Assembly (NCBI RefSeq): GCF_000701485.1
Contig: NZ_JNIZ01000003.1
Location: 124,001 to 188,000 of the forward strand
DNA from: Mycoplasmopsis sturni DSM 22021
GTDB taxonomy: Bacteria; Bacillota_I; Bacilli_A; Mycoplasmatales; Metamycoplasmataceae
DNA: 64,000 nt
Reading direction: 5' to 3'
Shown here: positions 1 through 12,909 of the stretch, piece by piece
Numbering within the stretch: position 1 is the first letter of the stretch
Layout: the number at the start of each line of letters is the position of its first letter
Notes under the pieces: model-generated
What the model was told of the DNA's origin: nothing
Seen by the model: only the letters and a program-made list of their open reading frames with translations
The model's database searches: none
Translations under genes and position numbers: made by a program

Positions 1-3000
1 TACAGAAGCAAGAGCTTCATTCATTTCCTCTAAAATAACCTTTTTTTGCTCTTCAAAATCTCTTACTCTTAAAGCAAGGTTGTCTTTTAAAGTAATAATT
101 TGATCAAAGCTTAAATCATCATTATAAAGGTTAGGCGTAGCTGCTTCTTCAACTTTAGTGATATTTGCATTTAAATTTTTGTAAATCTTATAGTTTTCTT
201 GATTTTTTAAAACTGACTTAAGAAGGTTGAGCGTATCTAAATATTGTTTTTTTGCTTGGGCAATATTAATTGCAGCTTTTAATTTATCAATTTTATCGTT
301 AACTTCATCAATTGTATTATTGTAATTTATATTATTGTTTGAAAGTAATGTACTTAAATAATCAGCAATACTTTTATCGTTTTCATTATTAAAGCGATCA
401 AATAAATTGAATAATTGTGTAATGGTTTGAGCTTGAATTTCTTGTCTTTCAAGTAAATCACCTAATTGGGTAAGATTTGCAATATTAACATCGCTTTGCT
501 TTACAGCTACATATTGATTTAATCTTTGTAAATCAGAATTGTAGTTAGTTTTAGCGGCTACACCTTCAGAATTATCTTGAGATGTTTGTTGAATTTGTGA
601 ATTAATGTAAATTACACGATCTTTTTGATAAGATAATTCAATTTCTTTTCCACGAGATAATAAAATGTTTTTCTCAGAATTATAAGCATATTCATTTGGT
701 AAATTTAAAGGGTTATTTAAATTATCAATTAATTCTTTTGCTACTTTAATTTCATTATTTGCATTAGATATAGACTCATCGGTGTTGGCAAGACTATATT
801 TTTGATCAGTATGATTTTTAATAACTTCTTCAAGAGCACGAATTTGCACCTCTAAACTATAAACAGAAGATACAACTGAAGTGTAGCTATCTATTTTGTT
901 AGCAAGTGTATTGATTTCATCCTCATCAAGAACGGTTTGATTAGCAATATCTTTGAGCTTGTGATATTGATCCCAAAGATTTTGAGACCCTTGAGTATTA
1001 TTAGCTTGATAATTTGATTCAATTTCATTTTTAAGCTTATTAAGTTTTTCATCTAATAGTGCATGCGCATTTTGTCTTCTTAAAGCATCAGCAGCATTTT
1101 TAATCTTTTCTTTGGCTGCTTGAATTTCTTCACTTGTCGCATAAGGATTAGCATATAAAATATTAGCTTCTCCAATTGCATCATCAAGTGCGTCACTATA
1201 TTGTTTTAATTCATTGATAAATGGACTATTTTTGATCTTATTATTAAGTTTTGTAGCCTCATCAATTTCTTTATCTAATTCAGCAAACTCAGGAGCTGTA
1301 TTAATTAAATTACCTAATTGATTAGTAATTTCTGAAATTTCTTTTTGCGCATCCTTGCCTGCGGTACCATTATTAATTTGGTTTCTCAATTCATCTAATT
1401 GTTTATTTAAATTTTTATACAAATCAACACGATTTTGTTGTCCAATAGTAAGCGGAGCGTCTTCTTCACTAGAATGCGGATTTGCAAAAACAGTATCTAA
1501 AAAGGATTTGGCAAAACTTGATTGTTTTTCTGCTTGTGACTGTTCGTATGCTTGAATTGAATTTAAAATGTATTGATTATAAAGTTTAATTGTCTCAACT
1601 AAATCAGTAGTTGGAATTGGGTTAAATTTTTTAATTTTGGGTTGAGAATCTTCGTTTAATTTTTTTAGTCTTGTAATGGTTTCGTTATTGTTTGAATCAG
1701 TTACAAGCTCTTCTAATTTATTAATAAATGCTTGAGATCTAATAATTAAGTTACTTAAAATACTTTTTAGTGCATTTCTTAATTGTTCATTAATTTGGTA
1801 TCTAATACCACTTAAATAAGCCGGTGAAAGATCTTTTTGTACATAAGCGGTTTCAACTAAAGTAACTAAAGTACTTAATTTAGTCTTGGCTGCTTGGCTT
1901 GTAAATTGTAGTGAGTTAATCGTTTTTACTTGTGATTTTATAAGTTCTAGTTCTCTGTTATAAACAACCAAAGCTTTAATTTCTTCTGAAATAAGGTCGC
2001 TTTGTTTTGAAACATTATTAAGAAGTTCTTGAATGTTATTTGATCTTGAAATTGCTTGCTCTAAATCATTTTTGAAAATAACCATTTGTACTTGATCAAT
2101 TAGTTTTTTATCAAATGCATCATTTAAATAACCAAGAGAATCTTTAAATTTTTTATTTGTATACTTAAGAGAATAATATTGACTAAATAAATTTTTCTTA
2201 GCCTCAATAAGTTCATTTTTAGAATTAATTTGAACGTCTTTATTAATCTCTTTAATTAATTCTTGTTTGTATTTACTAAACTCATCAGCAAATTCATTAA
2301 CATAGTTTTTTAAATCTCCAATAACGTTTTTAATCTCCAAAAGAGATTTATTACTATCAGTTAATTCTTGGAAGGTTGTAATGGTTAAATTTTTTAATAA
2401 TTCAATATCATTAATATTTTGAATTTCTTCTTGAGCTTTGTTGAATTGCTTTTGAAAACTTAGAATGTGATCTTTTTGAGCTTTTGATGTGGTGGGATTA
2501 CCAAATAATTCTTGGATTTTTGCATAATATTCCATCATTTCATTAACAGAAAGCGAAACTTGATCTCATTGTTGAGCAAAAGCATCATAAAAATCATTTA
2601 GCTTATTATTTTGAATATCTAAATCATTTTCTCGCATATTGGTTTCAATAGCTTTAGTAAGTGTTACTTGAGCTTGCTCAAGAGTTTTTGAGGTTAATCC
2701 TGGAATATTTTTATCAATTAAGTTAGTTTGTTTTTTCTCTGCATTTTCAATATAAGGTTTGAAAATTTCATTTTGATGATTCACTAATTTTTCAATTTTA
2801 GTCCCTAGTTGACCTAAAAATTCTTGTTGCAAAGTAGATTCTTGTGTTGATAAGTCTTTAATAAAAGACTCTAAATTAGTATTAGGAATTTCTGTAAGTT
2901 CTTCTTGAATATCATTGTCTCTAATTCTTTCTACTTGATTTGCTAAAATTTTCTTTCAAAAATATTGCCCGTTGTCCTGATTTTTAAAATCAGCTTTATC

Positions 3001-3342
3001 TAAATTTTGAACATAAAAGTTCATAATTGCTGATTGCGCAGAATCAAGCTTAGCTAATTTATCTGAAAGCGAACTATCTCCATTATTTCACTCATCTTTT
3101 GCTTGCTTAATAATTTGTTGCACTTCTTGATTGCTTTTTGGATTAGTACTAAAGTAAGGAGAATAAAGTTTAAATAGTAATTCACCTTGAACTAGGTTTT
3201 CATATGCTGTTTTTGCAGGCTTAGTCTCATCTACGTGGTAGGTTAAAAGCGCAGCAGTTAACCCTCCAATAGCTGGAGCTAAAATTGCAGTTGAAATAGC
3301 TGCTGATTTAAATAAAATTTTTTTCTTCTGATTGCCATCCAT
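1..3342 (-). CDS. giant coiled-coil surface protein with FIVAR-like segment (3' end outside window)
   Basis: Open for 1,114 codons from the ATG to the window edge with TGA read as Trp, so the C-terminus is missing. The ATG is preceded by an AAGGAG ribosome binding site that lies at the stop codon of the upstream giant gene, so the two are one operon and probably translationally coupled. Residues 1-12 are lysine-rich and residues 12-36 form a single hydrophobic segment without a lipobox cysteine, which suggests an uncleaved N-terminal anchor with the rest outside the cell. The remainder is almost wholly charged alpha-helix rich in Asn, Gln, Lys and Glu. Around residues 715-760 the pattern LDDAIGEANILY followed by YATSEEIQAAKEKI resembles a FIVAR module, which is known from cell-wall and matrix-binding proteins. 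An adhesin or surface-scaffold role is inference; I do not recognise a named homologue. Confidence 0.85.
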
Positions 3343-3357
3343 AAATTTCTCCTTATC

Positions 3358-6300
3358 TTAGTGAAGCTTGAAGTCAATATCAAACTTACCATTTTCTCCG
3401 ATTGCATTATAAAATTCTGAACTTCCAATTGAATGGGTAAATTGTTCATAGGTAACTGTGTCGTCTCTTGATCAAGTATTAGCTAATTCATCTCAAGAAG
3501 CAAAAACAAAATCTCTTATGCTAATTCTACTTAAAGCATGAGTGGCTAATTCTTCAATATTAGATGAATAATGTCCTTCTGTAGGCTTAATTAATCAAGC
3601 TTCTGTTAACTTAGGATCATATCAAGTGGTGATATTATTTAAAGCCTCGGTAGCATTTTCATCAAACCTTGATAGCATTTTTCAATCCAGAATAAGAACA
3701 GCTTGTTGATTATCTTTTTCAACAGGTATAGCAATAACTAAAGGTAAAATTAGAACCACTTTGTTAGCGTCATTAGCTTCAGTATATAAATAAGTGTGTT
3801 GTCTGTATTCTTGTAATTTAGCTTGTCCAATTGTTGAATAAAGATATTTATCATTTCCTTCAACATTTTGATAAGCAAATCCTGAACTTCCGGCTAAGTT
3901 TGGAGTTAAGGTTTTTCAATAAATTTTATCTCCCACTTGAGTTCAACCATCAAGAGCTTGGCTTAATTTGACTTTAACACGAAACTCTGGCTTACTTGTA
4001 GTTGCTGTACCTTGGTCTACATCATCAATATTTTTTGTAACATCTTCAGTAAAGTAACTTAAAGAATTATTTTTCATAACAACTGTTGAGTATTTTACAA
4101 ATGAACCCATTAAATTAATAGGTGCCTGGAAGTTGTTTCAACCAGCATCTTCGGTGGTAAATAATGTTTGATTAATTGTATTGGTATCTTGAATATGAGA
4201 TTTGCTAATTGTGTATCTTTCTCTTGTTCTAAAGTTAATTACAACAGAAGGGAATTGAATCCCAAAGCTTTCAACAGCACTAAATGAATTGTTTTCTAGC
4301 GTAATTGAGCTAGGTTTTTTGTATTCAAAATATAAATTAATTGTTCCTGTTTTAATTGATGGATCTGTAGTTAAAGCTAAATTTACATATGTTTGATCAC
4401 TTATTTGTTTATATGCATAAACATTAATATTATCTAAATTAAATGTTTGTGAATCATCGCCAAAAAGAACATTAAATTGTTCAAATAAATTAGCAAAAGC
4501 TTGCGAATCTGTAAAAGCACCATTTAATTTTTTAGCTTTATAGGTATTCCCATTTATTGTTAAATCTTCTTCATTATTTAATGTTGTATCGAGTGCTTTT
4601 TTGAAATTTTCTCCAGAAGTTGTATTTTTTGGATTAATTTTGGCGTAATTAATTGTATTATTTGAAGTTTTTCTTAAGTACTCAAAGAATAAATCTGTAT
4701 TACTTGATTCATCAAATCATGTTCAAAGTCTTTCAAAAGTCACAAATGCCCTTGATAAGTTACTATTAATATCAAAAACTGAAGATGTATTTTCGTTTAA
4801 AGATTGAGCACTTGTGTTTGCTGAATTTGCAATTTTTGATATTTTTTCATATTCTTTTTTAGCTAATTCAAATTGACCATTACCATTTGGGCCTGATAAA
4901 AGAGAGATAAATGAATCAATATTTTTACGTCCTACAAAATCACTTTCTCCATTTAAGAATTTATCAAGAATATATTTTAGATTGTTTTGATCTGTAGAAT
5001 TTTGACCAAAAACTAAAGAATCAATATTTATTGAGGTTTGAGCTAAAGCCTTAATAAAATCAGAGTATTGAGTAAAGTATCTTTGTCTTTCGGCATTTTG
5101 GCTCTCTTGAACTGAGTTTGTATAATCTATTGATTCGTTAGGTGCTTGAGAAATTTCTTTTGTAGCTAGTGCTTGTGCACTATTTTTGTAGTCACTAATT
5201 TTTTGTTCAACAGAAGCTTTTTGTTGAATTTTTTCTAATACTTTTACAATATTAACTTCTTCACTTGATTGATCAAATTGTTGCGTAAATCTTTGATATT
5301 GGTTTTTATCTACTAATATTTTTGGCACAGAAATATTTTGAATATTGGTATTAAATAATCTATTTGCAACTGCTGATTGCGTTGAAATTTCCTCAAGAAT
5401 AGTTCTAATATTTTTTTGCGTATCATTAATGATGTTTTGGGCTTTTGTTTTAAATTCTTCAAAAGTTGAATAGTCTTTCATTTGCTCAACATTTTGTTTT
5501 GCATTATAAGCCGGTGTTTCAGTTGCTTGATTTGGTGAAATCATTGCTTTTTCAAATAAAGTTAAAATGCTATCATCAAGTCCTGCTGCTCTAAGTAAAA
5601 TACTTTGACTAATTGTTTCATTTCCATCTTTAAAGAAGTTATAGTAAGGTTCAAATTTTGCCTTACTTGATTTATATTGATTTACTTCTCATTGAAGTAG
5701 CTTAGATGCTTGCTCAAGATATTTATCTTCGGCAGCTTTAATTTTTGTATTTGCTTCTTTAATAGATTCAGGGTCGCTTACTTTTAATCTCTTAAAAGGT
5801 TCAAGAGCAACTTGAGAATAATCTTCTAGTCTTGGAGTTGTTTGACCTTGAGAATAATGAATAATCATAAATTTATCTAGTGCTAAGTCCAATAAATAGC
5901 GATCTGAAATTTCACTATTTTTTGTATTAAGTATTGAATCTATGATTCCACTAAAGCCATCGAAAATTTCTTTAGATAAGTTTATCTTAGTTTTTTCATT
6001 GTGTTGAAGATTTGCAAGGGCCGCATTAGCTTCATTAACTTTTGTCTGTAATTGTTCATAAAGAGCATTCATTTGAGGTGTTTCGTAATTTGAATTATCA
6101 CCTTTTGCTTGGTTAAATGATTCTAAATAAGAATTAGCTAAATAGACTTTTTGCTGAAGTGCAAGCGAATTATTTAATGCTGTTGTTACAGAGTTATCAC
6201 TTGAACCTTCAACAAAGATACTTTTTAACTGATTGTATTCATTAATGTTTTCGCGGCTAGGATCTCTTTCCAGCGTTTCAAAGATTGAATCTAAAATAGC

Positions 6301-9300
6301 AATGAGCGGAGCTTTAGCTTCTTCTGTTAAATATTTATCTGCATTTGGTTGAGTTGTAATTTCGTTAATTTCGTTTGTTTTGGTTGCTACAGCTTCAGCA
6401 AGATCAAATCTACCAATAAAAGCTCTTAGTCTTGAAATTGCATTATCAAGTGTAGTGGTATTTTGCTCTTTAAAATAATATTCTTCGTCTTGAGAAATTT
6501 CTGAATTTAATAATTCAATTGATTTTTGTGTATTTTTATTATTTTTAATTGCATCTGGTTTTGAAGAAATATTTTGAATTTTTTCTTTTCCTTCAGAGAT
6601 TAAATTAGCAATATTTTGGTATCTCTCAAATAATGAATCCATATTTTGTGCACTAGTAATAACTTCTTCTATTTGTTGTTCACTAGTTGCTACTTTAATT
6701 CTATTAGCTAAATCATTATAAAAAATATCACCTTTTTGAACTAAAATATCATATTTTGGATCTATTTCATTTTGATTTTGCTCACTTACTAAACGTTTAT
6801 ATTCGGCACTTTTAATTCCAGTGTCTTGTTTAAGTAAAACATCAAGTTGAGCTTTTCTTTGTTCATAAAATAACTGGGCTCTTCTAACATTTTCTTCTAA
6901 TCTTGGCTCTATTTGTTCTTTAATGTTACTTAAGGTAGATTCTGCATTAGGTACTGATTCTAAAATAAAGTCAGCAACTCTAATAGCATCTAATTCAAAA
7001 CCATAATTTGATTTTTGTTGTTGATCTTTTGTATTTCAACTAAATTCAGCATAAGAATAATCCGATTTAATTGAATTGTAAATTTCAATTTTGGCTTTTT
7101 GAAGTGCAATTAAAGAATTTAACCCAGGTAACATTGCCTTCACAAGCAATAAGTTAGCTCTTTCGCCGCTATTGATTTTGTCTTTTAAATTATCAAAAAG
7201 TTGATTAAATTGTGATTTTGCTTCTTCAGGAGTTAATAAATTATTGTTAGAACCATCATTTTGATTTTTTGAACCCTGAGGATAATTAATAGCTTCAAAA
7301 AGATTTTTTGTTTCATTAAAAGAACTTAAAACATTACTAATGAACCCATAAAGATCAATTAAATCTTCAATTTCCCTTATTTTGGCACTTATTTCAGTTA
7401 AAGTTAAATTAAGATAATTAGGCTTTGTGGCTTCATAAATATTTTTAATTTTTTCAAGAATTTTGTTTTGTCCATCTATTTTATTTGCTTCTTGATTTTT
7501 TTCTTGATAAAAATCTTCAGCTTTTTTAATAGCTTTTGCTAGTTCAATAATTTCATTTTGCACAAACTTAACTTGGTTTAAATCTTGCTCAATTGGAACT
7601 AATTGAGTCTTTTCGGTTACTTCTTGTGTTTTTTGCGCAAATTGATCTAATTTTGCATCAATGAGAGATTTAATTGATTTATCAATATCATCTCTAGAAT
7701 CAACTAAATTATCAATAAGTTTTTTGTAATCATTAATTTCATTTGCTAAAAGATCTTTAGCTCTTTTAAGGGAAATATTATTAAGGAATTCAGCATAAAG
7801 ATTTCTGGTGTTTTGATCAATATCATTTTTTGTAGCGTTATTACCATTAGTTGGAATATATTGTTTTAGTGCATTTACAATATTTTCATATTGTTGCGAA
7901 GAAACAGCATCTTCACCTTGATCTTTTTCATTTCTAATTTTAATAAGTTCATTAATAATATATGTTTGTCTATCAATAAGCGAAACTACAGAATTTAGTT
8001 TGGAAATATTGCTTCTAACAATAGAATTTTGGCTTGGATCAACAATTCCTTGTAAATCTTGATCATTACCTACTGTAGCAACTTTAATTGCTTCTATTAG
8101 GTTATTAAGTTTGCTTTGTAAAATTTCAGTAATATTTTCTTCTGAAGAACCTTCTTGGGTTGAAGTATATCTAAAGTCAGGAAGATTTTGAATTTTTTCA
8201 GAGACTGAATTAAAAGTATCTAAAAAGTCATCTTTACTTGATGCAAGAGAAATTTCAGGAATTAAATTAAGTAAATCACTAGCAAGTGTTGTGAATTTTT
8301 CTCCAGGAGTTTTAGTAACCAATTTGTCAAATTTATCAAAAACTAATTGGCGGAATTTTGTTGAAAGACCTTGTTGATTATTTTGTTGTTTAGATGCTTC
8401 AAAAGAATCTTTATATGACTGAATTCTAGCTTTTGCCTCATTAAAATCATTTTCAATTTTTTGTTTCTCAATTTTTGCACGATTATAAAAATTCTTAATT
8501 TGGTCTTTTAAAAATCCAAGTGCAGATCTTGAGCTATTAAAGTTAGAAATGACTTCTTCAAAACTAGCTATTTGCTGATCAAAGTTTCTAATTGCTTCAT
8601 CAAAGTAAAGATACTCACGATCAGTTTGGCTATATAGTTGTTTTAATGTAGCGATCTCCGATTCATTTTCCATTCTTAAACTTACTTTTTGAATTTCAGT
8701 ATTAATGGTTGAAATTTTAATATTAATTTGCGAATTATTATCAGATGCATCAATTAAATTGCTACTAATATTTTCTGATTTATCTCCAATAATTGCCTTT
8801 TCAAGATTTTTATAGCTTGCTGGATTTGCAGATTCATTAATAGTTAAAAGTTTCTCCGCTGCTTCACGAAGTTTTGATGCAAGAGGAATATATCTACGAA
8901 TTTTATTTTCTAATTCGTTAATTTCGTTTTGTGTTTGTTCGTATTTTTGAGGATCTTTTGGATTTTCTGATTGAACTTGATTAGCTTTATCATATAAAAA
9001 TTGTGTTGATTCAAGCGATGAATCAATTGAGTCATTAATATTTTTATATGGTTTTTCGCTAGCTTTATTTGTAATTTTAAAGTTCTTAATTTGAGCTTCT
9101 GTTGACTTAAGCAACGCAATAGAAATACCTAAATTTAAATCTGCTTTTTGATTTTTAACCTTGATTAATTCATTTTGATATTCTGCTTTTGAAGTAATAT
9201 TTAGCGAATTATTAATATTTGCTAAAAAATCAGTAGCATTTTTATTGACTTCTTGTGATTGCACAAATAAATCATTAGGGCGAAATTCACCATAATTAGC

Positions 9301-11811
9301 ATCTTTAGTATTTTGGATTAATTCTTTAAGCTCTTTATTGGCAACTTCTAATTCACGCGAAATTTCAACAATATCAAAAATGTTACGCATTTTTTCTCTT
9401 GCTAGATCACGTTCTTCTTTTGAATTTTCAGGATTTGAAACAATGTTTTTTAAAGTTTCTAGATCTTCTGTTAATTTTATTTTTGTTGGTGAAGGTTTAC
9501 CATCTACAACATCTGAACCAAAAACTTCATTAACTTTTTTAATAGCACGATCATATTCAAAACCGGCTTGGTAATTAGCTTTAGCTTTGTAAAAATCATC
9601 AACATTTTTATTTACACTATCTATTAATGTTTCAAGTTCGTCGCCCATTTCTGGATTTTCTAGTGCTTTTTGAGCATCATTTTGATTTTGCTTGATTTTA
9701 TTAATATAGTTCTCAAGAGCCACTCTTTCATCTAGGTCTTCTGTTGAATCTAAAGCTTCTTGCGCTTTTTGAAGTGCTTCTTCTAGGCGTTTAAATTTAT
9801 CAGCATTGTCTGATATTTTTTCCATTTTTTGGCTAATTTCTTTTAAAAGTTTTTCTTTATCCTCAAAGCTAAGATTTGGGTTTAAAGAAATAATATTAGC
9901 TTCTTTTTGTAAGCTTTCTATAGAACGTTGCAAGGCAGACCCGGCATGAGAATTAGAGGTTGATTCTTTTGAACCAAAAGCTTGGTAAATTTTATTAAGT
10001 GAATTTTCAGCAACAACAAGAACATCTGCAAAAGCATCATTAATGTTAGCTTCTTTAAATTCTTCTAAATAAAGCGGAATTAAATACTGCAATTCTAATC
10101 TGGTTGCAGTTGAATTATCGGCAATAAGAATTGCTGCCTTTTCATTAATTTGTTCAAGAGTATTTCTTGTTTTTTCAGAAAGATCTAAAGTGTTATTATT
10201 AAGCAATATTTTTGCTTTTTTATACAAATTAGCTAATTCTTTTTTATTAAGCTTTCTTAAATTATTTAATTGATTAGCAAAAACCTTGTTTAAAGTTTCT
10301 GGTTCTTGATTTGTTTTTAAAGATTCATCTATGTTATTAAGAAGTTCTCTTAAGTTACTTAAAATACTTTGATCTCCACGATTAATAGCATCGTTAATTT
10401 GCTCTCTTAAATTATTGAGTCCATTTTTAAAAACTTGAACAAGAATCCCTGAATCAATAGCACGATTTCTAATGGTTTGGATCTTTTCTAAGTAATTAAT
10501 AATAGATAAATTTTGATCATCTAATGATCTTAATTCTTCATTTAATTGATTCGCATGCTCAAGAGTTAAGTGTCCAAGTCTTTTTTGGTTATTAATTTCT
10601 TCAATTGTAAGATTATAGAATTTCGAAATGGTATCAATTGATGATAATAAATTTTGAGCATCAATTTTTTTATTAATAAGATCATTAATGTAATTTTGAT
10701 CAAGATTTTTTTCTATGTTTGAGGTTTGCTTATTAACAAAACCTAAAATAGGTTTTGGTTTTGCTTTGGTTTGAATTTGAGTCAATAAAGTTTTAATATC
10801 AAAGATAAGAGAATCGCTAGTTTTGTTATTATCTGCCAACAAAGTAATTTCGTTATTGAGCAGCGAATTAAGATAATCAAGTTCTTCTTGCTTTGATGGC
10901 GCAAGGGTATCTGTATCTTGTTGAGCAATATTAAAATAATTTTGAATTCGATCAAAAGCAAATTGTTTTTGATCGCTTGAAAGTTGAGAAGATTCAATAG
11001 CTCTACGAACTCTAACAAAATTATCTGCTATTGCAGCAATTTGATAATTAATCTCAGATTGCTTTTTAGAAAGAAGATCTAAAACATTAGTTAACTGTTC
11101 CTGGTAAGTTAATAAGTTATCTTTTGAATATATTGGTTCTTCTAAAAGATTAAGAACCTGCAATACCATACTTAAAGCTGTGCTTTTTTGTTCTGGCAAA
11201 CTAAAAGTTGATTCATTACGCAAGATTTTTTCGTGCAATGTTCACACTTTAGCTTCAAGTTCAAAATTAAGTTGCTTTTGGTTCTTCAATAAATTATCAA
11301 TATCTTGATATAACTTTTCAAGTATAGTTTCTTTATTACTTAAATCATTATTAATTTGATTTTTATTATCACTTAAAATTTGATCTTTTTGAGTTTGTCA
11401 ATCTTGAATCTTAACAAGAGAAGCAAATTGATTTGCTTTCTGTTTAAAATCTTCAATAGTTTTTGCCATTGATGCTTGAGCAGCAAAATAATCTCGTTTT
11501 AAATCATTTCTAACATCAATCATTTTAACGACACTAGAATTTTCATTATTCAACAATTGAGTTGCATATTGAGATTGCTGGGCTAATTTTTTCAAAAATA
11601 AATCATTTTGATTATTTTGTGAATTTAAAAAATCAATTACTTCGGTATTTAATTGTTTAAGTTCTTCAAAAAAATAATTTTGTTTTTGATCAGGTTTGTA
11701 ATTGCTATGCAAACCGATTAATGTGGCAACAGAAGCTAGAGCCGAGATCCCTAGACCTGTTGAAGTTAAAATTAAAACTGTTTTTAAATTAGTTTTTTTC
11801 TTCATTTTCAT
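3358..11811 (-). CDS. giant coiled-coil membrane-anchored surface protein (2,817 aa)
   Basis: One uninterrupted frame once TGA is read as Trp; I checked the joins between the segments separated by TGA and found no TAA or TAG. The start is the ATG at 11811, six bases after GGAG; an in-frame TTG twelve bases earlier overlaps that ribosome binding site and is unlikely. The N-terminus has lysines (MKMKKKTNLK), then a hydrophobic stretch at about residues 11-33 (VLILTSTGLGISALASVATL) with no lipobox, so probably a membrane anchor. Roughly residues 35-2350 are continuous helical, coiled-coil-like sequence rich in Asn, Lys, Glu and Gln. The last 450 or so residues differ: beta-like, richer in Trp, Tyr, Phe, Gly and Thr, and probably a folded distal domain. 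First gene of an operon with the next giant protein. Function unknown; adhesion, gliding or host-matrix binding are possible. Family resemblance is to long Lmp-like mycoplasma surface proteins, by architecture only. Confidence 0.9.
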
Positions 11812-12092
11812 AAATTTCTCCAAAATAGAGTGCTTTATTTTAATTTAAATTTAAAGATCAAAATATTTTATATTTTAAAAATTTAAAAAGAAAAACACTA
11901 AATTTTGTCTTTGAACCAAAAATTAAAATTGATATTTTTAAATATTTATAAATATAATTTATATTAAAACTTCAATAAAATGTAAATTAAATAATATATA
12001 TTTATATATTTTAAATTAATATTCCTTATTTAATTGATTTATTTATTTCAAATAAAAATAAAAAAATTTTTTTGGAATGTATTTTTTTGTGT
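11812..12092. other. very AT-rich divergent intergenic region
   Basis: This stretch separates the giant-protein operon (leftward) from the 5S rRNA gene (rightward). It is almost entirely A and T, with long A- and T-runs and repeated ATAATTTATAT-like words. It must hold the leftward promoter, but many TATAAT-like words occur and I cannot choose one. No coding potential seen. Confidence 0.6.
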
Positions 12093-12098
12093 TATACT
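12093..12098 (+). promoter_or_regulatory. -10 box of the 5S rRNA gene
   Basis: TATACT, placed 6 bases before the predicted 5S 5' end at 12105, which is the normal distance from a -10 element to a start site. No clear -35 is visible in the T-rich upstream sequence. Confidence 0.6.
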
Positions 12099-12104
12099 AT
12101 TTAC

Positions 12105-12209
12105 AACAGTGATTATAGCAACGAGGTTCACCTGATACCATTCCGAACTCAGTAGTTAAGCTCGTTAGTGCCGACGATAGCAGAAATGTGAAAATAGGGG
12201 GTTGCTGTT
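12105..12209 (+). rRNA. rrf: 5S ribosomal RNA (solitary)
   Basis: About 105 nt. The ends pair as AACAG with CTGTT (helix I), and the interior has the near-universal 5S block CCGAACTCAGTAGTTAAGC at helix III/loop B-C and the CGACGATAG segment. No 16S or 23S gene is adjacent: the gene stands alone between the giant-protein operon and trxA, as in several mycoplasmas whose 5S is unlinked from 16S-23S. The 3' side runs straight into a T-rich tract that could terminate transcription. Exact ends are uncertain by a few bases. Confidence 0.93.
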
Positions 12210-12343
12210 TTTTTATTTTTTTAAAATCTTTTAAAAAGATAGCAACCTAAAAATCTAATAAAACATAAAAATGCAAAAAATCACAAAAAGTGCTTTTTTT
12301 TATAAAAAATAATAGAAAAATTAAATTTTTTTATTTTTAGTTG

Positions 12344-12349
12344 TATAAT
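12344..12349 (+). promoter_or_regulatory. -10 box of trxA
   Basis: TATAAT, 40 bases before the trxA ATG at 12390. The transcript would begin near 12356 and carry a short leader with the AAAGGAAG ribosome binding site. Confidence 0.6.
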
Positions 12350-12389
12350 TTAGTCAACTTTATAAATTAAATTCGAAAGGAAGTTAATA

Positions 12390-12695
12390 ATGCTTAAAGA
12401 TGTAACAAAAACAGAAGTTATGCAAGAAATTAAATCAGGTTTACACTTAGTAGTGTTCCACGCTACATGATGTGGGGCTTGCAGAATGTTTAAAAGCACA
12501 TTAGATGAACTTGCAGAAAAAGATGGAATTAGTGTATTGCGTGTTGATATAGATCAAGATAAAAATTATGCTATTGAAGAAAAAGTTCAATCAATTCCTT
12601 ATACACTTGTATACAAGGATGGTCAATTAGTAGAAAAATTATTAGGGTTTAGACCATACGACCAAATTAAAGCTGAATTAGCAAAATACTTATAG
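12390..12695 (+). CDS. trxA: thioredoxin
   Basis: A 101-residue single-domain thioredoxin, the usual length. It is a cytoplasmic dithiol reductant for disulfides in client proteins. Residues 28-34 read TWCGACR, with the first Trp encoded by TGA, so the active site is CGAC instead of the classical CGPC; the C-x-x-C pair is intact. The cis-proline segment SIPYTLVYKDG and the C-terminal helix are present. The start is the ATG behind AAAGGAAG. It is monocistronic, with its own TATAAT upstream and a hairpin terminator directly downstream. Replacing the active-site Pro normally makes thioredoxins less reducing, but the redox effect here is inference. A thioredoxin reductase gene is not in this window. 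Confidence 0.95.
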
Positions 12696-12702
12696 TACTA
12701 AC

Positions 12703-12732
12703 AAAAAGCAGAATAAAATTTCTGCTTTTTTA
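12703..12732 (+). terminator. rho-independent terminator of trxA
   Basis: Hairpin with arms AAAGCAGA and TCTGCTTT around a short A/T loop, followed by a T-run, directly after the trxA stop. The ftsH terminator on the other strand has nearly the same arms and loop. Confidence 0.85.
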
Positions 12733-12909
12733 ATATTTTTTTAAGTGTTACTAATTTAAAAAACTTTTTTAAGAAAAATAAAGTAAAATATTAAATAAAT
12801 TAAGCTCTTAATAAAATAAAAATAACGAATTAAAATATTTTTTAAAAAAATAAAAAAATATTTTGTAATTTTAAATTTTTCCTTTATAATTATTAAGCAA
12901 TAAGCAATT

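Noticed and set aside
9338-9574. Plus-strand frame of 78 codons inside the giant coiled-coil gene
   Set aside because: It lies antisense to a continuous, well-supported coding frame and has no ribosome binding site; long antisense frames are expected opposite Lys/Glu/Asn-rich coding sequence.
3358-11811. Apparent series of separate smaller genes and possible frameshifts in the giant protein region
   Set aside because: All pieces are in one frame and are divided only by TGA, which is Trp in this organism; no TAA or TAG interrupts them.
12105-12209. Part of a complete rRNA operon at the 5S gene
   Set aside because: No 16S or 23S sequence flanks it: one side is an AT-rich spacer and the other is trxA. 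It is a solitary 5S gene.
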